In this document: one piece after another, positions 18,632 through 26,988 of the stretch
Numbering within the stretch: the first letter of the stretch is position 1
How the letters are laid out: each line of letters begins with the position of its first letter
Assembly (NCBI RefSeq): GCF_000819565.1
Contig: NZ_CP004393.1
Span: 1,674,001 to 1,738,000, forward strand
Length of the DNA: 64,000 bases
From: Celeribacter indicus
GTDB taxonomy: Bacteria; Pseudomonadota; Alphaproteobacteria; Rhodobacterales; Rhodobacteraceae
Reading direction: 5' to 3'
Program-made: the position numbers and the translations under genes
Notes under the pieces: generated by a model
Database searches by the model: none
Told to the model about the DNA's origin: nothing
Seen by the model: the letters and a program-made list of their open reading frames with translations, nothing else

Positions 18632-18961
18632 ATGGAAAAGGCGATGTCATCTGTGGGGGATGAGGACGCTGGCGAGGATCGGATGATCGTCGCCTTCAGG
18701 CAATTCGACCGCGCGATCCTGGTGATCGACCGCGCGATCGAGAGGATCGTGGCGGACGACCCGGATGTGGCCTTCGTCCTGCCGAAGAGTTTCAAGGAGC
18801 TGAAGGCGGCGCTTGAAACGGCACAGGTGGAAAGGAGACGGCTCGATGAACTGCGACGCAAGGACGGGGAGCTTCAGCGCGGAGAGATCGACTTCGACGC
18901 CGCACGGGCTGAGGTGCTTGATCGGCTGGCTCGCCTCAAGGCCGCGGGAGGAGCAGGTTGA
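18632..18961 (+). CDS. GTA g1, small terminase-like protein
   Basis: 109 residues from ATG 18632, which has GAGAGG 8 bases upstream (an ATG at 18608 has its GGAGG too close). The sequence is charged and helical: RQFDRAILVIDRAIERIVADD, then a long coiled coil from about residue 52 (SFKELKAALETAQVERRRLDE). This fits the reduced TerS of Rhodobacter GTAs, which lacks a sequence-specific DNA-binding domain, in keeping with non-specific packaging of host DNA. The call rests mainly on position just before the large terminase. Its 3' end overlaps that gene. Confidence 0.72.
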   Translation: MEKAMSSVGDEDAGEDRMIVAFRQFDRAILVIDRAIERIVADDPDVAFVLPKSFKELKAALETAQVERRRLDELRRKDGELQRGEIDFDAARAEVLDRLARLKAAGGAG

Positions 18962-20249
18962 GTTCCTCGACGGGCTCGGGGAGGGGGCGCTTCTGGCGCT
19001 CCCGTTCCTGTTCGAGGCCTGGGCGCACGATCACCAGCTCGCCCCGGAGGGCGACTGGCGCACATGGGTGATCCTGGGCGGGCGCGGCGCCGGCAAGACG
19101 CGCGCGGGCGCGGAATGGGTGCGCGCCATGGTGGAAGGCGCGAAACCCTGGGAGAAGGGCCGGGCCCGGCGCGTCGCCCTGGTGGGGGAGACCTACGACC
19201 AGGCGCGCGAGGTGATGGTCTTCGGCGAAAGCGGCCTCCTCGCGTGCAGCCCGCCGGACCGGAGGCCGGTGTGGCACGCCACGCGGCGCATGCTGGTCTG
19301 GCCGAACGGGGCGGAGGCGACGGTGTTTTCCGGCAGCGACCCCGAGGCGCTGCGCGGGCCGCAATTCGACGCGGCCTGGGTCGACGAGCTGGCGAAATGG
19401 CGCCGGCCGCAGGAGGCCTGGGACATGCTGCAATTCGGGCTGCGCCTCGGGGACGATCCGCGGGCGGTGGTGACGACCACGCCGCGCAACGTGGGGATCC
19501 TGAAGGCGCTTCTCGACCGCGGCAGCACGGTGGCGACCCATGCGCCGACGGAGGCGAACCGCGCCAACCTCGCGGCCTCCTTCCTCGAGGAGGTGCGCAG
19601 GCGCTACGCCGGCACGCGGCTCGGGCGGCAGGAGCTCGACGGCGTGTTGATCGAGGAGGAAGAGGGCGCGCTCTGGTCGCTGTCCCGCCTGGAGGGGATG
19701 CGCGAGGATCATGTGCCGGTGCTCGACCGGATCGTCGTCGCCGTGGACCCGCCGGTCACGGGGCATTCCGGCTCGGACGACTGCGGCATCGTCGTCGTGG
19801 GGGCCGTGACCCAAGGCCCGCCGCAGGACTGGCGCGCCTATGTGCTGGAGGATGCCTCCCTCTCCGCCGCCTCGCCGGTGGTCTGGGCGGAGGCGGCGAT
19901 CGCCGCATTCACCCGCTGGCAGGCCGACCGGATCGTGGCGGAGGTCAACCAGGGCGGTGACCTCGTCGAAACCGTGATCCGGCAGATCGACCCGTTCGTG
20001 CCCTACAAATCCCTGCGCGCCTCGCGCGGCAAGGCGGCGCGGGCGGAGCCGGTGGCCGCGCTCTACGATCAGGGGCGGGTGTTTCACACGCGCGATCTGG
20101 GCGCGCTCGAGGACCAGATGGTGAGGATGACGGTGCAGGGCTATCGGGGCCGCGGCTCGCCCGACCGTCTCGACGCGCTGGTCTGGGCGGTGCACGAGCT
20201 GATGATCCTGCCAAATCCGGGCAAGCCACGGATCAGGACGCTGGGTTAG
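18846..20249 (+). CDS. GTA g2, large terminase subunit
   Basis: DNA-packaging motor of the gene transfer agent, 467 residues. The ATPase Walker A motif GGRGAGKT is at 78-85 and the Walker B-like FDAAWVDELAKW follows near residue 180; the nuclease half has the acidic VVAVDPPVTGHSGSDDCGIVV block. The start is uncertain: ATG 18846 has AAGGAG 8 bases upstream but gives a 116-base overlap with g1, while TTG 18918 would remove about 24 residues that do not look family-like. It is followed within 10 bases by a terminator, unlike the remainder of the cluster. Confidence 0.92.
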   Translation: MNCDARTGSFSAERSTSTPHGLRCLIGWLASRPREEQVEFLDGLGEGALLALPFLFEAWAHDHQLAPEGDWRTWVILGGRGAGKTRAGAEWVRAMVEGAKPWEKGRARRVALVGETYDQAREVMVFGESGLLACSPPDRRPVWHATRRMLVWPNGAEATVFSGSDPEALRGPQFDAAWVDELAKWRRPQEAWDMLQFGLRLGDDPRAVVTTTPRNVGILKALLDRGSTVATHAPTEANRANLAASFLEEVRRRYAGTRLGRQELDGVLIEEEEGALWSLSRLEGMREDHVPVLDRIVVAVDPPVTGHSGSDDCGIVVVGAVTQGPPQDWRAYVLEDASLSAASPVVWAEAAIAAFTRWQADRIVAEVNQGGDLVETVIRQIDPFVPYKSLRASRGKAARAEPVAALYDQGRVFHTRDLGALEDQMVRMTVQGYRGRGSPDRLDALVWAVHELMILPNPGKPRIRTLG

Positions 20250-20257
20250 CGCGTCGG

Positions 20258-20283
20258 AACCTCGCCTTCGGGCGGGGTTTTTT
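20258..20283 (+). terminator. Strong terminator inside the GTA cluster
   Basis: Nine-pair stem (20258-20266 with 20271-20279, one G-U pair) closed by a TTCG tetraloop and followed by a run of six T residues, directly after the terL stop. Plus-strand orientation. Confidence 0.88.
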
Positions 20284-20743
20284 CGTTCATGTGAAGCGGT
20301 TGCGCGAAACCGTTTCGGCCCGGTGCAAGGTGGCTGTGCGTCGCACGACGCATGTAAGCGCGCTGTCAAAGCTCGGGAGGCAGGGAAGGCCCGCGACTTG
20401 CCCGGCCGGCCGCATCTTGCGTGAGCCGCGAAAGGCCCGGCGCGACATCGGTCAGGAGCCGGTCGCGCCATGGCGCGGGTTAGCCGGGACCAGATTCTGT
20501 GTGAAAGTTTTTCCCTGAACTTCCTCCGGCGAGGGACCGCAATTGCGGCGCGGATGGCAAGCCGAGCCGGTGTTTCGGATTTATATCACATAAAAACAAT
20601 CGGTTGACAGGTGTTGCGCAAGGCGCGGCGGAGCGCGCGCCCTGCTCGGAATTTCTTTCGATCTCTCGTTTACAACCTTTCTCAGAGACGGCGCGGACCC
20701 CGGAGGCGGGCGCCGCGCCGGACAAGGGACAGGAGAGAGACGG
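20284..20743. other. Non-coding gap between terminase and portal genes
   Basis: About 460 bases with no gene I can support; the longest frame (GTG 20291 to 20518) lacks a ribosome-binding site and looks like noise. An AT-rich island at 20577-20609 (TTTATATCACATAAAAACAA followed by TTGACA at 20604-20609) stands out and could be part of a promoter for portal and later genes, although no -10 box is placed correctly. The last 20 bases hold the portal ribosome-binding site (GGACAGGAGAG). Confidence 0.6.
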
Positions 20744-21958
20744 ATGGCGTTTGACTTTCTGAAGCGGACCGCGGGCGGCACGCCCGAGACGAAGGCCTCG
20801 GCGACCGGCCCGGTCGTGGCGGCGGTGTCGGGTGTGGGCCGCGTGGCCTGGAGCCCGCGCGATACCGTGACGCTGACGCGGGTCGGGTTCACCGGCAATC
20901 CGGTGGGCTTCCGCTCGGTGAAGCTGATCGCGGAGGCGGCCTCGGCGCTGCCGCTGGTGCTTCAGGACCGGACGGCCCGGTTCGAGGCGCATCCGCTCCT
21001 GACGGTGATCTCCCGCCCGAACCCGGCACAGGGCCGCGCGGAATTGTTCGAGGCGCTCTATGCCCAGGTCCTCCTGTCCGGCAACGGCTATCTCGAGGCG
21101 GTGGGGACATGGGGCCGGGTGCCCGAGGAGCTGCATGTGCTGCGCTCGGACCGGATGAGCCTCGTGCCCGGCGCGGATGGCTGGCCGGTGGCCTACGACT
21201 ACGCGGTGGGCGGGCGCAGGCATCGCTTTCATGTCGCGGACGGGCACTCCCCGGTCTGCCATGTCAAGAGCTTCCACCCGAGCGACGACCACTACGGGCT
21301 CTCGCCCATTCAGGCGGCGGCGACGGCGATCGACGTGCACAATTCCGCCTCGCGCTGGTCGAAGAGCCTTCTCGACAATGCCGCGCGGCCCTCGGGCGCC
21401 ATTGTCTATCGCGGCGCGGACGGTCAGGGGGCGCTGAGCGCGGATCAGTACGACCGGCTCCTGTCGGAGATGGAGACCCACCACCAGGGCGCGCGCAACG
21501 CCGGGCGGCCGATGCTGCTCGAGGGCGGGCTCGACTGGAAGCCGATGGGGTTCAGCCCGTCGGACATGGAATTCCAGAAGACGAAGGAAGCCGCCGCGCG
21601 GGAGATCGCACTCGCCTTCGGCGTGCCGCCGATGCTGCTCGGGATCCCCGGCGACGCGACCTATGCGAATTACCAGGAGGCGAACCGGGCCTTCTACCGG
21701 CTCACGGTCCTGCCGCTGGTGGCGAAGGTGACGGCGGCGGTCGGGCACTGGCTGTCGGAGATGACGGGAGAGGCGCTGGAGCTGAAACCCGATCTCGACC
21801 AGGTGCCGGCCCTGTCGGTCGAGCGCGACGCGCAATGGGCGCGGGTGGCGGGCGCGGATTTCCTCACGGCGGAGGAAAAGCGGGCGATGCTCGGCCTGCC
21901 GCCCCTGGGGATGGAGCGCGCCGGGGCGGATCCGGCGGCGCAAGAGGAAGGACACTGA
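20744..21958 (+). CDS. GTA g3, portal protein
   Basis: HK97-type portal of 404 residues that forms the dodecameric ring through which DNA enters the capsid. Family blocks visible: NPVGFRSVKLIAEAASALPL, HPLLTVISRPNP, LYAQVLLSGNGYLE, YYGLSPI-like HYGLSPIQAAATAIDVHN and FGVPPMLLGIPGDATYANYQE. Ends 1 base before the protease gene; the small g3.5 frame found here in R. capsulatus is absent. Confidence 0.95.
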   Translation: MAFDFLKRTAGGTPETKASATGPVVAAVSGVGRVAWSPRDTVTLTRVGFTGNPVGFRSVKLIAEAASALPLVLQDRTARFEAHPLLTVISRPNPAQGRAELFEALYAQVLLSGNGYLEAVGTWGRVPEELHVLRSDRMSLVPGADGWPVAYDYAVGGRRHRFHVADGHSPVCHVKSFHPSDDHYGLSPIQAAATAIDVHNSASRWSKSLLDNAARPSGAIVYRGADGQGALSADQYDRLLSEMETHHQGARNAGRPMLLEGGLDWKPMGFSPSDMEFQKTKEAAAREIALAFGVPPMLLGIPGDATYANYQEANRAFYRLTVLPLVAKVTAAVGHWLSEMTGEALELKPDLDQVPALSVERDAQWARVAGADFLTAEEKRAMLGLPPLGMERAGADPAAQEEGH

Positions 21959-21959
21959 G

Positions 21960-22532
21960 ATGCGGACGGACATGCAGACCGGGCTCGAGACGAAATTCTG
22001 CCGGCTCGGCGAGGAGCTGAGGGTCGGGGACGGGGTCAAGATCGAGGGCTACGCCTCGCTCTTCGGGCGCCGGGACTCGGGCGGGGACGTGGTGCTCAGC
22101 GGCGCCTATGCCAGATCGCTCGCCGCGCTCGCGCGGGAGGGCCGGTCGGTGAAGATGCTGTGGCAGCACGATCCGGCGCAGCCCATCGGGATCTGGGACG
22201 AGGTGCGCGAGGATGCGCGCGGTCTCCATGTCCGGGGCCGGATCCTGACCGGGCTCCAGAAGGGGCGCGAGGCGGCGGCGCTGATCGCGGCGGGGGCGAT
22301 CGACGGGCTGTCGATCGGCTATCGGACGGTCACGGCGCGCAAGGATGCGAAGGGCACGCGCCTTTTGTCGGAACTGGAGCTTTGGGAAGTGTCGCTCGTG
22401 ACCTTCCCGATGCTGCCGGAGGCGCGGCTCGGCGCCGGGGCGAAGGGCGATGACGCGCTCGCCGCGGAGCGGATGCTGCGCGATCTCGCGGATGCGCTCG
22501 AGGGCGCCCGCACGCTGCTGGCCGGACCGTGA
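21960..22532 (+). CDS. GTA g4, prohead protease
   Basis: Serine protease of the HK97 U35 family that trims the capsid protein during maturation; 190 residues. The catalytic His70 (MLWQHDP) and Ser118 (IDGLSIGY) are in place, along with IEGYASLFGRRDSGGDVV and the LWEVSLVTFPM strand. It lies directly between portal and capsid genes. Confidence 0.95.
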   Translation: MRTDMQTGLETKFCRLGEELRVGDGVKIEGYASLFGRRDSGGDVVLSGAYARSLAALAREGRSVKMLWQHDPAQPIGIWDEVREDARGLHVRGRILTGLQKGREAAALIAAGAIDGLSIGYRTVTARKDAKGTRLLSELELWEVSLVTFPMLPEARLGAGAKGDDALAAERMLRDLADALEGARTLLAGP

Positions 22533-22577
22533 CCGGGCCGGCGAACTCACCCGTCAACCACCACGAGGAACGCCTGG

Positions 22578-23771
22578 ATGAGCACCACCGAACCGACGGC
22601 CGGCAGGCCGGGAAATGCGACCGGACCGGCCGGGGACGTAAAGGCCGCGCTGGACGGCTTCATCATGGATCTCAAGGGCTTCGGGGCCGAGATCAAATCG
22701 AAACTTCAAGACCAGGAAGAGCGACTGACCATGCCTGAACGTAAAACCCAAAGCTTTGCCCGTCCGGCTCTCGCCGCCGGGCCCGAGGCGGACATGTCCC
22801 ACAGGAACGCCTTCGGCACCTATCTGCGCAACGGCGACGACGACGCGCTGCGCGGCCTCGCGCTCGAGGGCAAGTCGATGTCCGCGGCGGTGAACGGCGA
22901 CGGCGGCTATCTCGTCGATCCGCAGACCTCGGAGGCGATCCGGTCGGTGCTGAAATCCACCGCCTCGATCCGCTCCCTCGCCAATGTCGTGAATGTGGAG
23001 GCGAGCTCCTACGACGTGCTGATCGACACCACCGACCTCGGCTCCGGCTGGGTGACGGAGACCGGCACCGTGGCGGAAACCGCGACGCCGACCATCGACC
23101 GGATCTCCATCCCGCTCTACGAGCTCTCGGCGCTGCCGAAGGCGTCGCAGCGCCTTCTGGACGACAGCGCCTTCGACATCGAGGGCTGGCTCGCCGGCCG
23201 GATCGCGGACCGTTTCGCCGCCGCGGAGGCCTCGGCCTTCGTCAACGGCGACGGCGTCGACAAGCCGACCGGCTTCCTGAACCACGCGCAGGTGGACAAC
23301 GACCAGTGGAGCTGGGGATCGCTCGGCTATGTCGCGACCGGCACCAATGGCGAGTTCGACGCCGCGACGCCGGCCGATGCCATCGTCGAGCTGGTCTATG
23401 CGCTGGGCGCGCAATACCGCGCCAACGGCACCTTCGTGATGAATTCCAAGACCGCCGGCAAGGTGCGCAAGCTCAAGGACGCGGACGGCCGCTTCCTGTG
23501 GTCGGACGGGCTGGCGGCGGGCGAACCCGCGCGCCTGCTGGGCTATCCGGTGTTGATCGCGGAGGACATGCCCGACATCGCCACGGATGCGGCGGCCATC
23601 GCCTTCGGCGACTTCCGCGCCGGCTATACCGTGGCGGAGCGCCCGGACATGCGCATCCTGCGCGATCCCTTCTCCGCCAAGCCCCACGTCCTGTTCTACG
23701 CGACCAAGCGCGTCGGCGGCGACGTCTCCGATTTCGCGGCGATCAAGCTGCTGAAATTCTCCTTCGTCTGA
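22578..23771 (+). CDS. GTA g5, major capsid protein
   Basis: HK97-fold capsid protein, 397 residues. The first 100 or so are the helical, charged scaffold (delta) domain expected to be removed by the prohead protease; the mature part contains GGYLVDPQTSEAIRSVL, LPKASQRLLDDSAFDIEGWL, FVNGDGVDKPTGFL and the C-terminal DFRAGYTVAERPDMRILRDP. An in-frame ATG near 22731 lies inside the scaffold region and is not the likely start. Confidence 0.96.
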   Translation: MSTTEPTAGRPGNATGPAGDVKAALDGFIMDLKGFGAEIKSKLQDQEERLTMPERKTQSFARPALAAGPEADMSHRNAFGTYLRNGDDDALRGLALEGKSMSAAVNGDGGYLVDPQTSEAIRSVLKSTASIRSLANVVNVEASSYDVLIDTTDLGSGWVTETGTVAETATPTIDRISIPLYELSALPKASQRLLDDSAFDIEGWLAGRIADRFAAAEASAFVNGDGVDKPTGFLNHAQVDNDQWSWGSLGYVATGTNGEFDAATPADAIVELVYALGAQYRANGTFVMNSKTAGKVRKLKDADGRFLWSDGLAAGEPARLLGYPVLIAEDMPDIATDAAAIAFGDFRAGYTVAERPDMRILRDPFSAKPHVLFYATKRVGGDVSDFAAIKLLKFSFV

Positions 23772-23953
23772 GGGGGCCGAAGACGAGCTTCCCGTGGCCG
23801 CGCCCGAAGGCGGGGTCACGGGGGCGATGGATGCGCGGCCCGAATGCCCCGTGATGTCCAGCAGTTCCCCTCCGACCGAGCGTCACGGGGGGCCGCGCAT
23901 CCAGACATGCAACCCGGAGGGAACGCCGGAGACGCCGGAGACGGAGAAAGACC

Positions 23954-24550
23954 ATGATGTTGATGGAGCAGACTCAGGTGGCCGCGGCGGCGCTGCCGGT
24001 CGCCGAGTTCAGGGACCATGTGCGGCTGGGCACCGGGTTCGGCGACGACGGGCTTCAGGACGGGCTCCTGGAGCGCGTGCTGCGCGCGGCGATGGTCGCG
24101 GTCGAGGCCCGCACCGGCAAGGTGCTGATCGCGCGCGACTATCTTCTGGCGGTGGGGGCCTGGCGCGATCCGGGGGCACAGGTCCTGCCGGTGGCGCCGG
24201 TGCGCGCGATCACCGCCCTGTCGATCACCGACCGCCTCGGCGCGGAACGGGTGATCCCCGCCGGCCGCTACATGCTCGAGCCCGACATGCACCGCCCGCG
24301 GCTCGTCTCCGCCGGTTTCCTGCTGCCGCAGATCCCGGTGGCCGGGCAGGCGCGGATCGCCTTCACCGCGGGGATGGCCGACGCCTGGGACGGGCTGCCG
24401 GCCGACCTGGGCCAGGCGGTGATGCTGCTGGCCGCGCATTACTACGAGCACCGCCACGAGACGGCGGTGGGCGGGGCGACGATGCCCTTCGGGGTGAACG
24501 CGCTGACCGAGCGCTACCGCGCGCTGCGCCTGTTCGGAGGGCGGGTCTGA
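23954..24550 (+). CDS. GTA g6, head-tail adaptor
   Basis: Head-tail connector of the phiE125 gp8/HK97 gp6 type, 198 residues. Visible: an N-terminal helical domain (LLERVLRAAMVAVEARTGKVL), the VAPVRAITALSITDRLG strand pair and a C-terminal DLGQAVMLLAAHYYEHRHE helix common to these connectors. It sits beneath the portal in the particle. The gap to the capsid gene is 182 bases. The stop overlaps the next gene. Confidence 0.9.
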   Translation: MMLMEQTQVAAAALPVAEFRDHVRLGTGFGDDGLQDGLLERVLRAAMVAVEARTGKVLIARDYLLAVGAWRDPGAQVLPVAPVRAITALSITDRLGAERVIPAGRYMLEPDMHRPRLVSAGFLLPQIPVAGQARIAFTAGMADAWDGLPADLGQAVMLLAAHYYEHRHETAVGGATMPFGVNALTERYRALRLFGGRV

Positions 24551-24891
24551 TGGCGGCGCCGGTGCATCTCAACCGCAGGCTGCTGCTCGAGGGGGCGCTG
24601 CGGCTGCCCGACGGCGCGGGCGGCCATACCGAGGTCTGGCAGGCGCTCGGCGCACTCTGGGCCGCGATCGGGGCGGGACGGGGATCGGAACGGCCGGCGG
24701 AGGCCGTGACCGTCTCGCGCCTGCCGGTGCGCGTCGTGCTGCGCGCCGCGCCGGTCGGATCGCCGCGCCGGCCGAAGCCCGGCCAGAGGTTCGTCGAGGG
24801 CGGGCGGAAATTCCGCATCCTGTCGGTGGGCGAACACGATCCGCAGGGCCGCTACCTGGTCTGCGAGGCCCGCGAGGAGGTGGCGTCATGA
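24550..24891 (+). CDS. GTA g7, head-closure (stopper) protein
   Basis: 113 residues, SPP1 gp16-type head closure protein of the DUF head-tail joining family. It starts at ATG 24550, overlapping the adaptor stop by one base. Recognised features: HLNRRLLLEGALRLPDGAGG, TEVWQALGALWAAI and the C-terminal RPKPGQRFVEGGRKFRILSV. It closes the packaged head before tail attachment; assignment relies on order as well as motif. Confidence 0.88.
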   Translation: MAAPVHLNRRLLLEGALRLPDGAGGHTEVWQALGALWAAIGAGRGSERPAEAVTVSRLPVRVVLRAAPVGSPRRPKPGQRFVEGGRKFRILSVGEHDPQGRYLVCEAREEVAS

Positions 24892-25298
24892 GCTACGGCA
24901 TCGCGGCAGCCTTGCAGACGGCGGTCTATCGGGCGCTCGCGGAGGACGCGGTCCTCGCGGGGCTGGTCGGCGGGGCGATCCATGACGCGGCGCCGGCCGG
25001 GGCGGTTCCCGCGCTCTACGTGAGCCTCGGACCCGAGGAGGTCACCGACGCCTCCGACAAGACCGCCCGCGGCGCGCGGCATGACTTCACCGTGTCGGTC
25101 CTCTCGGACGGCGCGGGGTTCCTCGCCGCGAAACAGGCGGCGGCGGCGATTTCCGATGTGCTCGCGGACGCGGATCTGACGCTCGCGCGGGGGCGGCTCG
25201 TGGGCCTCTCCTTCGTGTCGGCGAAAGCGCGGCGCCTGCGGGACGGCGACAGGCGCAGGATCGACCTGCGGTTCCGCGCCCGCGTCGAAGACAACTGA
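24888..25298 (+). CDS. GTA g8, tail terminator (DUF3168)
   Basis: 136 residues with the DUF3168 plan: N-terminal helix with AALQTAVYRALAEDAVLAGL, VGGAIHDAAPAGAVPALYVS, and a C-terminal RGRLVGLSFVSAKARRLRDG. It caps the tail tube. Overlaps g7 by 4 bases (ATGA). Confidence 0.9.
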   Translation: MSYGIAAALQTAVYRALAEDAVLAGLVGGAIHDAAPAGAVPALYVSLGPEEVTDASDKTARGARHDFTVSVLSDGAGFLAAKQAAAAISDVLADADLTLARGRLVGLSFVSAKARRLRDGDRRRIDLRFRARVEDN

Positions 25299-25323
25299 AC
25301 CTTTCAAGACGGAGTTTAGACCC

Positions 25324-25737
25324 ATGGCTGCCCAAAACGGCAAGGACCTTCTCATCAAGCTGGACATGACGGGCTCCGGCGCCTTCGAGACCATCGCGGG
25401 GCTGCGTGCGACGCGGATCTCCTTCAACGCGGAAAGCGTCGACGTGACCTCGCTCGAAAGCGCGGGAGGCTGGCGCGAGCTTCTCGGCGGGGCGGGGGTG
25501 AAGAGCGCGACGATCTCCGGGTCCGGCGTGTTCCGGGACGAGGGCACGGACGCCCGCGCCCGCCAGATCTTCTTCGACGGGGAGGTGCCGCGGTTTCAGG
25601 TCGTCATCCCGGATTTCGGCATCGTCGAGGGCGCGTTCCAGATCACCGGGATCGACTATGCCGGAAGCTACGACGGCGAGGCGACCTATGAGCTGTCGAT
25701 GGCCTCGGCAGGGCGGCTCACCTTTGCGGCGGCGTGA
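25324..25737 (+). CDS. GTA g9, major tail tube protein
   Basis: 137 residues, phage tail tube protein of the TP901-1 type. The start AAQNGKDLLIKLDMTGSG, the RISFNAESVDVTSLESAGGW motif and the C-terminal EGAFQITGIDYAGSYDGEAT strand are characteristic. Preceded by a clean gap of 25 bases with its own ribosome-binding site, consistent with high expression. Confidence 0.93.
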   Translation: MAAQNGKDLLIKLDMTGSGAFETIAGLRATRISFNAESVDVTSLESAGGWRELLGGAGVKSATISGSGVFRDEGTDARARQIFFDGEVPRFQVVIPDFGIVEGAFQITGIDYAGSYDGEATYELSMASAGRLTFAAA

Positions 25738-25739
25738 CC

Positions 25740-26054
25740 ATGGCGAACCCCTGGCACGGCGAGGTGGCGCTGACGCTCGACGGCGAGCGCCATGTCCTCA
25801 GGCTGACGCTCGGCGCGCTCGCGGAGCTCGAGGCGATGCTGGAGACGGACACGCTCGTGGCGCTCGTGGAGCGCTACGAGGCGGGAAAGTTCTCCTCGGC
25901 GGATGTGCTGCGGCTGGTGGTGGCGGGGCTGCGCGGCGGCGGCTGGAGCGGCGGCTACCGGGAGATCCTGACGGCGGAGATCGCCGGCGGGCCGCTCGAG
26001 GCGGCGCGGGTCGGCGCGGAGCTGATCGCGCGCGCCTTCACGGTGCCGGACTGA
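25740..26054 (+). CDS. GTA g10, tail assembly protein
   Basis: 104 residues of the GTA gp10 family (tail-assembly chaperone type). It begins MANPWHGEVALTLDGERHVL and contains LGALAELEAMLETDTLVALV, a feature of phage tail-assembly chaperone-like proteins. A GTG at 25734 overlapping the g9 stop (GTGA) is an alternative start. It lies where tail chaperones occur, directly before the tape measure. Confidence 0.85.
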   Translation: MANPWHGEVALTLDGERHVLRLTLGALAELEAMLETDTLVALVERYEAGKFSSADVLRLVVAGLRGGGWSGGYREILTAEIAGGPLEAARVGAELIARAFTVPD

Positions 26055-26064
26055 GGGCGGGCGC

Positions 26065-26304
26065 ATGGGCATGATGGGCGACAGGGGCGGTTTCGACTGG
26101 CCGGCGCTGATGCGGCTGGGGTTCCGGGGGCTCGGTCTGAGGCCGGCGGAGTTCTGGGCGCTGACACCGGCGGAATTCCTGATCCTGCTCGGGGCGGGGT
26201 CGGGCACGGCGCCGATGGGGCGCGCGCGGCTCGAGGAGCTGGCGCGGGCCTTCCCCGACGGGGGGCAGGCGAAAGGGCAAGCGAAAGGGCGAAAGAATGG
26301 ATGA
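26065..26304 (+). CDS. GTA g10.1, tail assembly chaperone
   Basis: 79 residues matching the small GTA tail-assembly chaperone (phage_TAC-like): DWPALMRLGFRGLGLRPAEFW and LTPAEFLILLGAG are the recognised core, and the C-terminus is basic (AKGQAKGRKNG). It overlaps the tape measure start by 8 bases. Confidence 0.85.
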   Translation: MGMMGDRGGFDWPALMRLGFRGLGLRPAEFWALTPAEFLILLGAGSGTAPMGRARLEELARAFPDGGQAKGQAKGRKNG

Positions 26305-26959
26305 GATCGACGGGTACGAGAGCTTCGAGGAAAGGGTGCGGCAGATGGAGGGCGCGCTCGGCGGTGCGGAGACCATGGCCGCGGCCTTCGGCCGGGAAAT
26401 GACCCGGTTCCAGGCGACGGTGGCGGAGACCGGGCGCGAGCTGGGCACGCTCGAGCGCGGGCTTTCGCGCGGTCTGAAACGGGCGATCGACGGGCTCGTG
26501 TTCGACGGCGACACGCTGTCCGAGGCGCTGCGCGGTGTCGGGCGGTCGATGCTGGATGCGGCCTATGCCGCGGCGCTGAAGCCGGTGACGCGCCATGTCG
26601 CCGGGGCGCTGGGCGGCGGGATCGAGGGGCTGATCCGGGGGATCCTGCCCTTTGCGGCGGGCGGCGCCTTTGCGCAGGGGCGGGTGATGCCCTTCGCCAG
26701 GGGCGGCGTCGTCTCGGGGCCGGTGCAGTTCCCGATGCGCGGCGGCACCGGGCTGATGGGGGAGGCGGGGCCGGAGGCGATCATGCCGCTCACCCGCGGT
26801 GCGGACGGCCGGCTCGGCGTGCGCGCCGAAGGCTCCGCCCGCCCGGTCAGCGTCACCATGAACATCTCGACGCCCGATGTCGCCGGGTTCCGGCGCAGCC
26901 AGTCGCAGATCGCGGCGCAGCTCACCCGCGCGCTCGGCCGCGGCCGGCGCAACCAGTAA
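26297..26959 (+). CDS. GTA g11, tape measure protein
   Basis: 220 residues. Helical N-terminus with coiled coil (about 5-60, SFEERVRQMEGALGGAETMA), followed by a Gly/Ala-rich hydrophobic section and the conserved GLMGEAGPEAIMPLTRGADG of lambda-type tape measures. The short length fits the short tail of GTA particles, since tape measure length sets tail length. Confidence 0.9.
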   Translation: MDEIDGYESFEERVRQMEGALGGAETMAAAFGREMTRFQATVAETGRELGTLERGLSRGLKRAIDGLVFDGDTLSEALRGVGRSMLDAAYAAALKPVTRHVAGALGGGIEGLIRGILPFAAGGAFAQGRVMPFARGGVVSGPVQFPMRGGTGLMGEAGPEAIMPLTRGADGRLGVRAEGSARPVSVTMNISTPDVAGFRRSQSQIAAQLTRALGRGRRNQ

Positions 26960-26988
26960 CGCAACGCCATTCGATCGGAGGGCAGACC

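Noticed and set aside
20291..20518. 75-codon GTG frame in the terL-portal gap
   Set aside because: No ribosome-binding site, no recognisable protein features.
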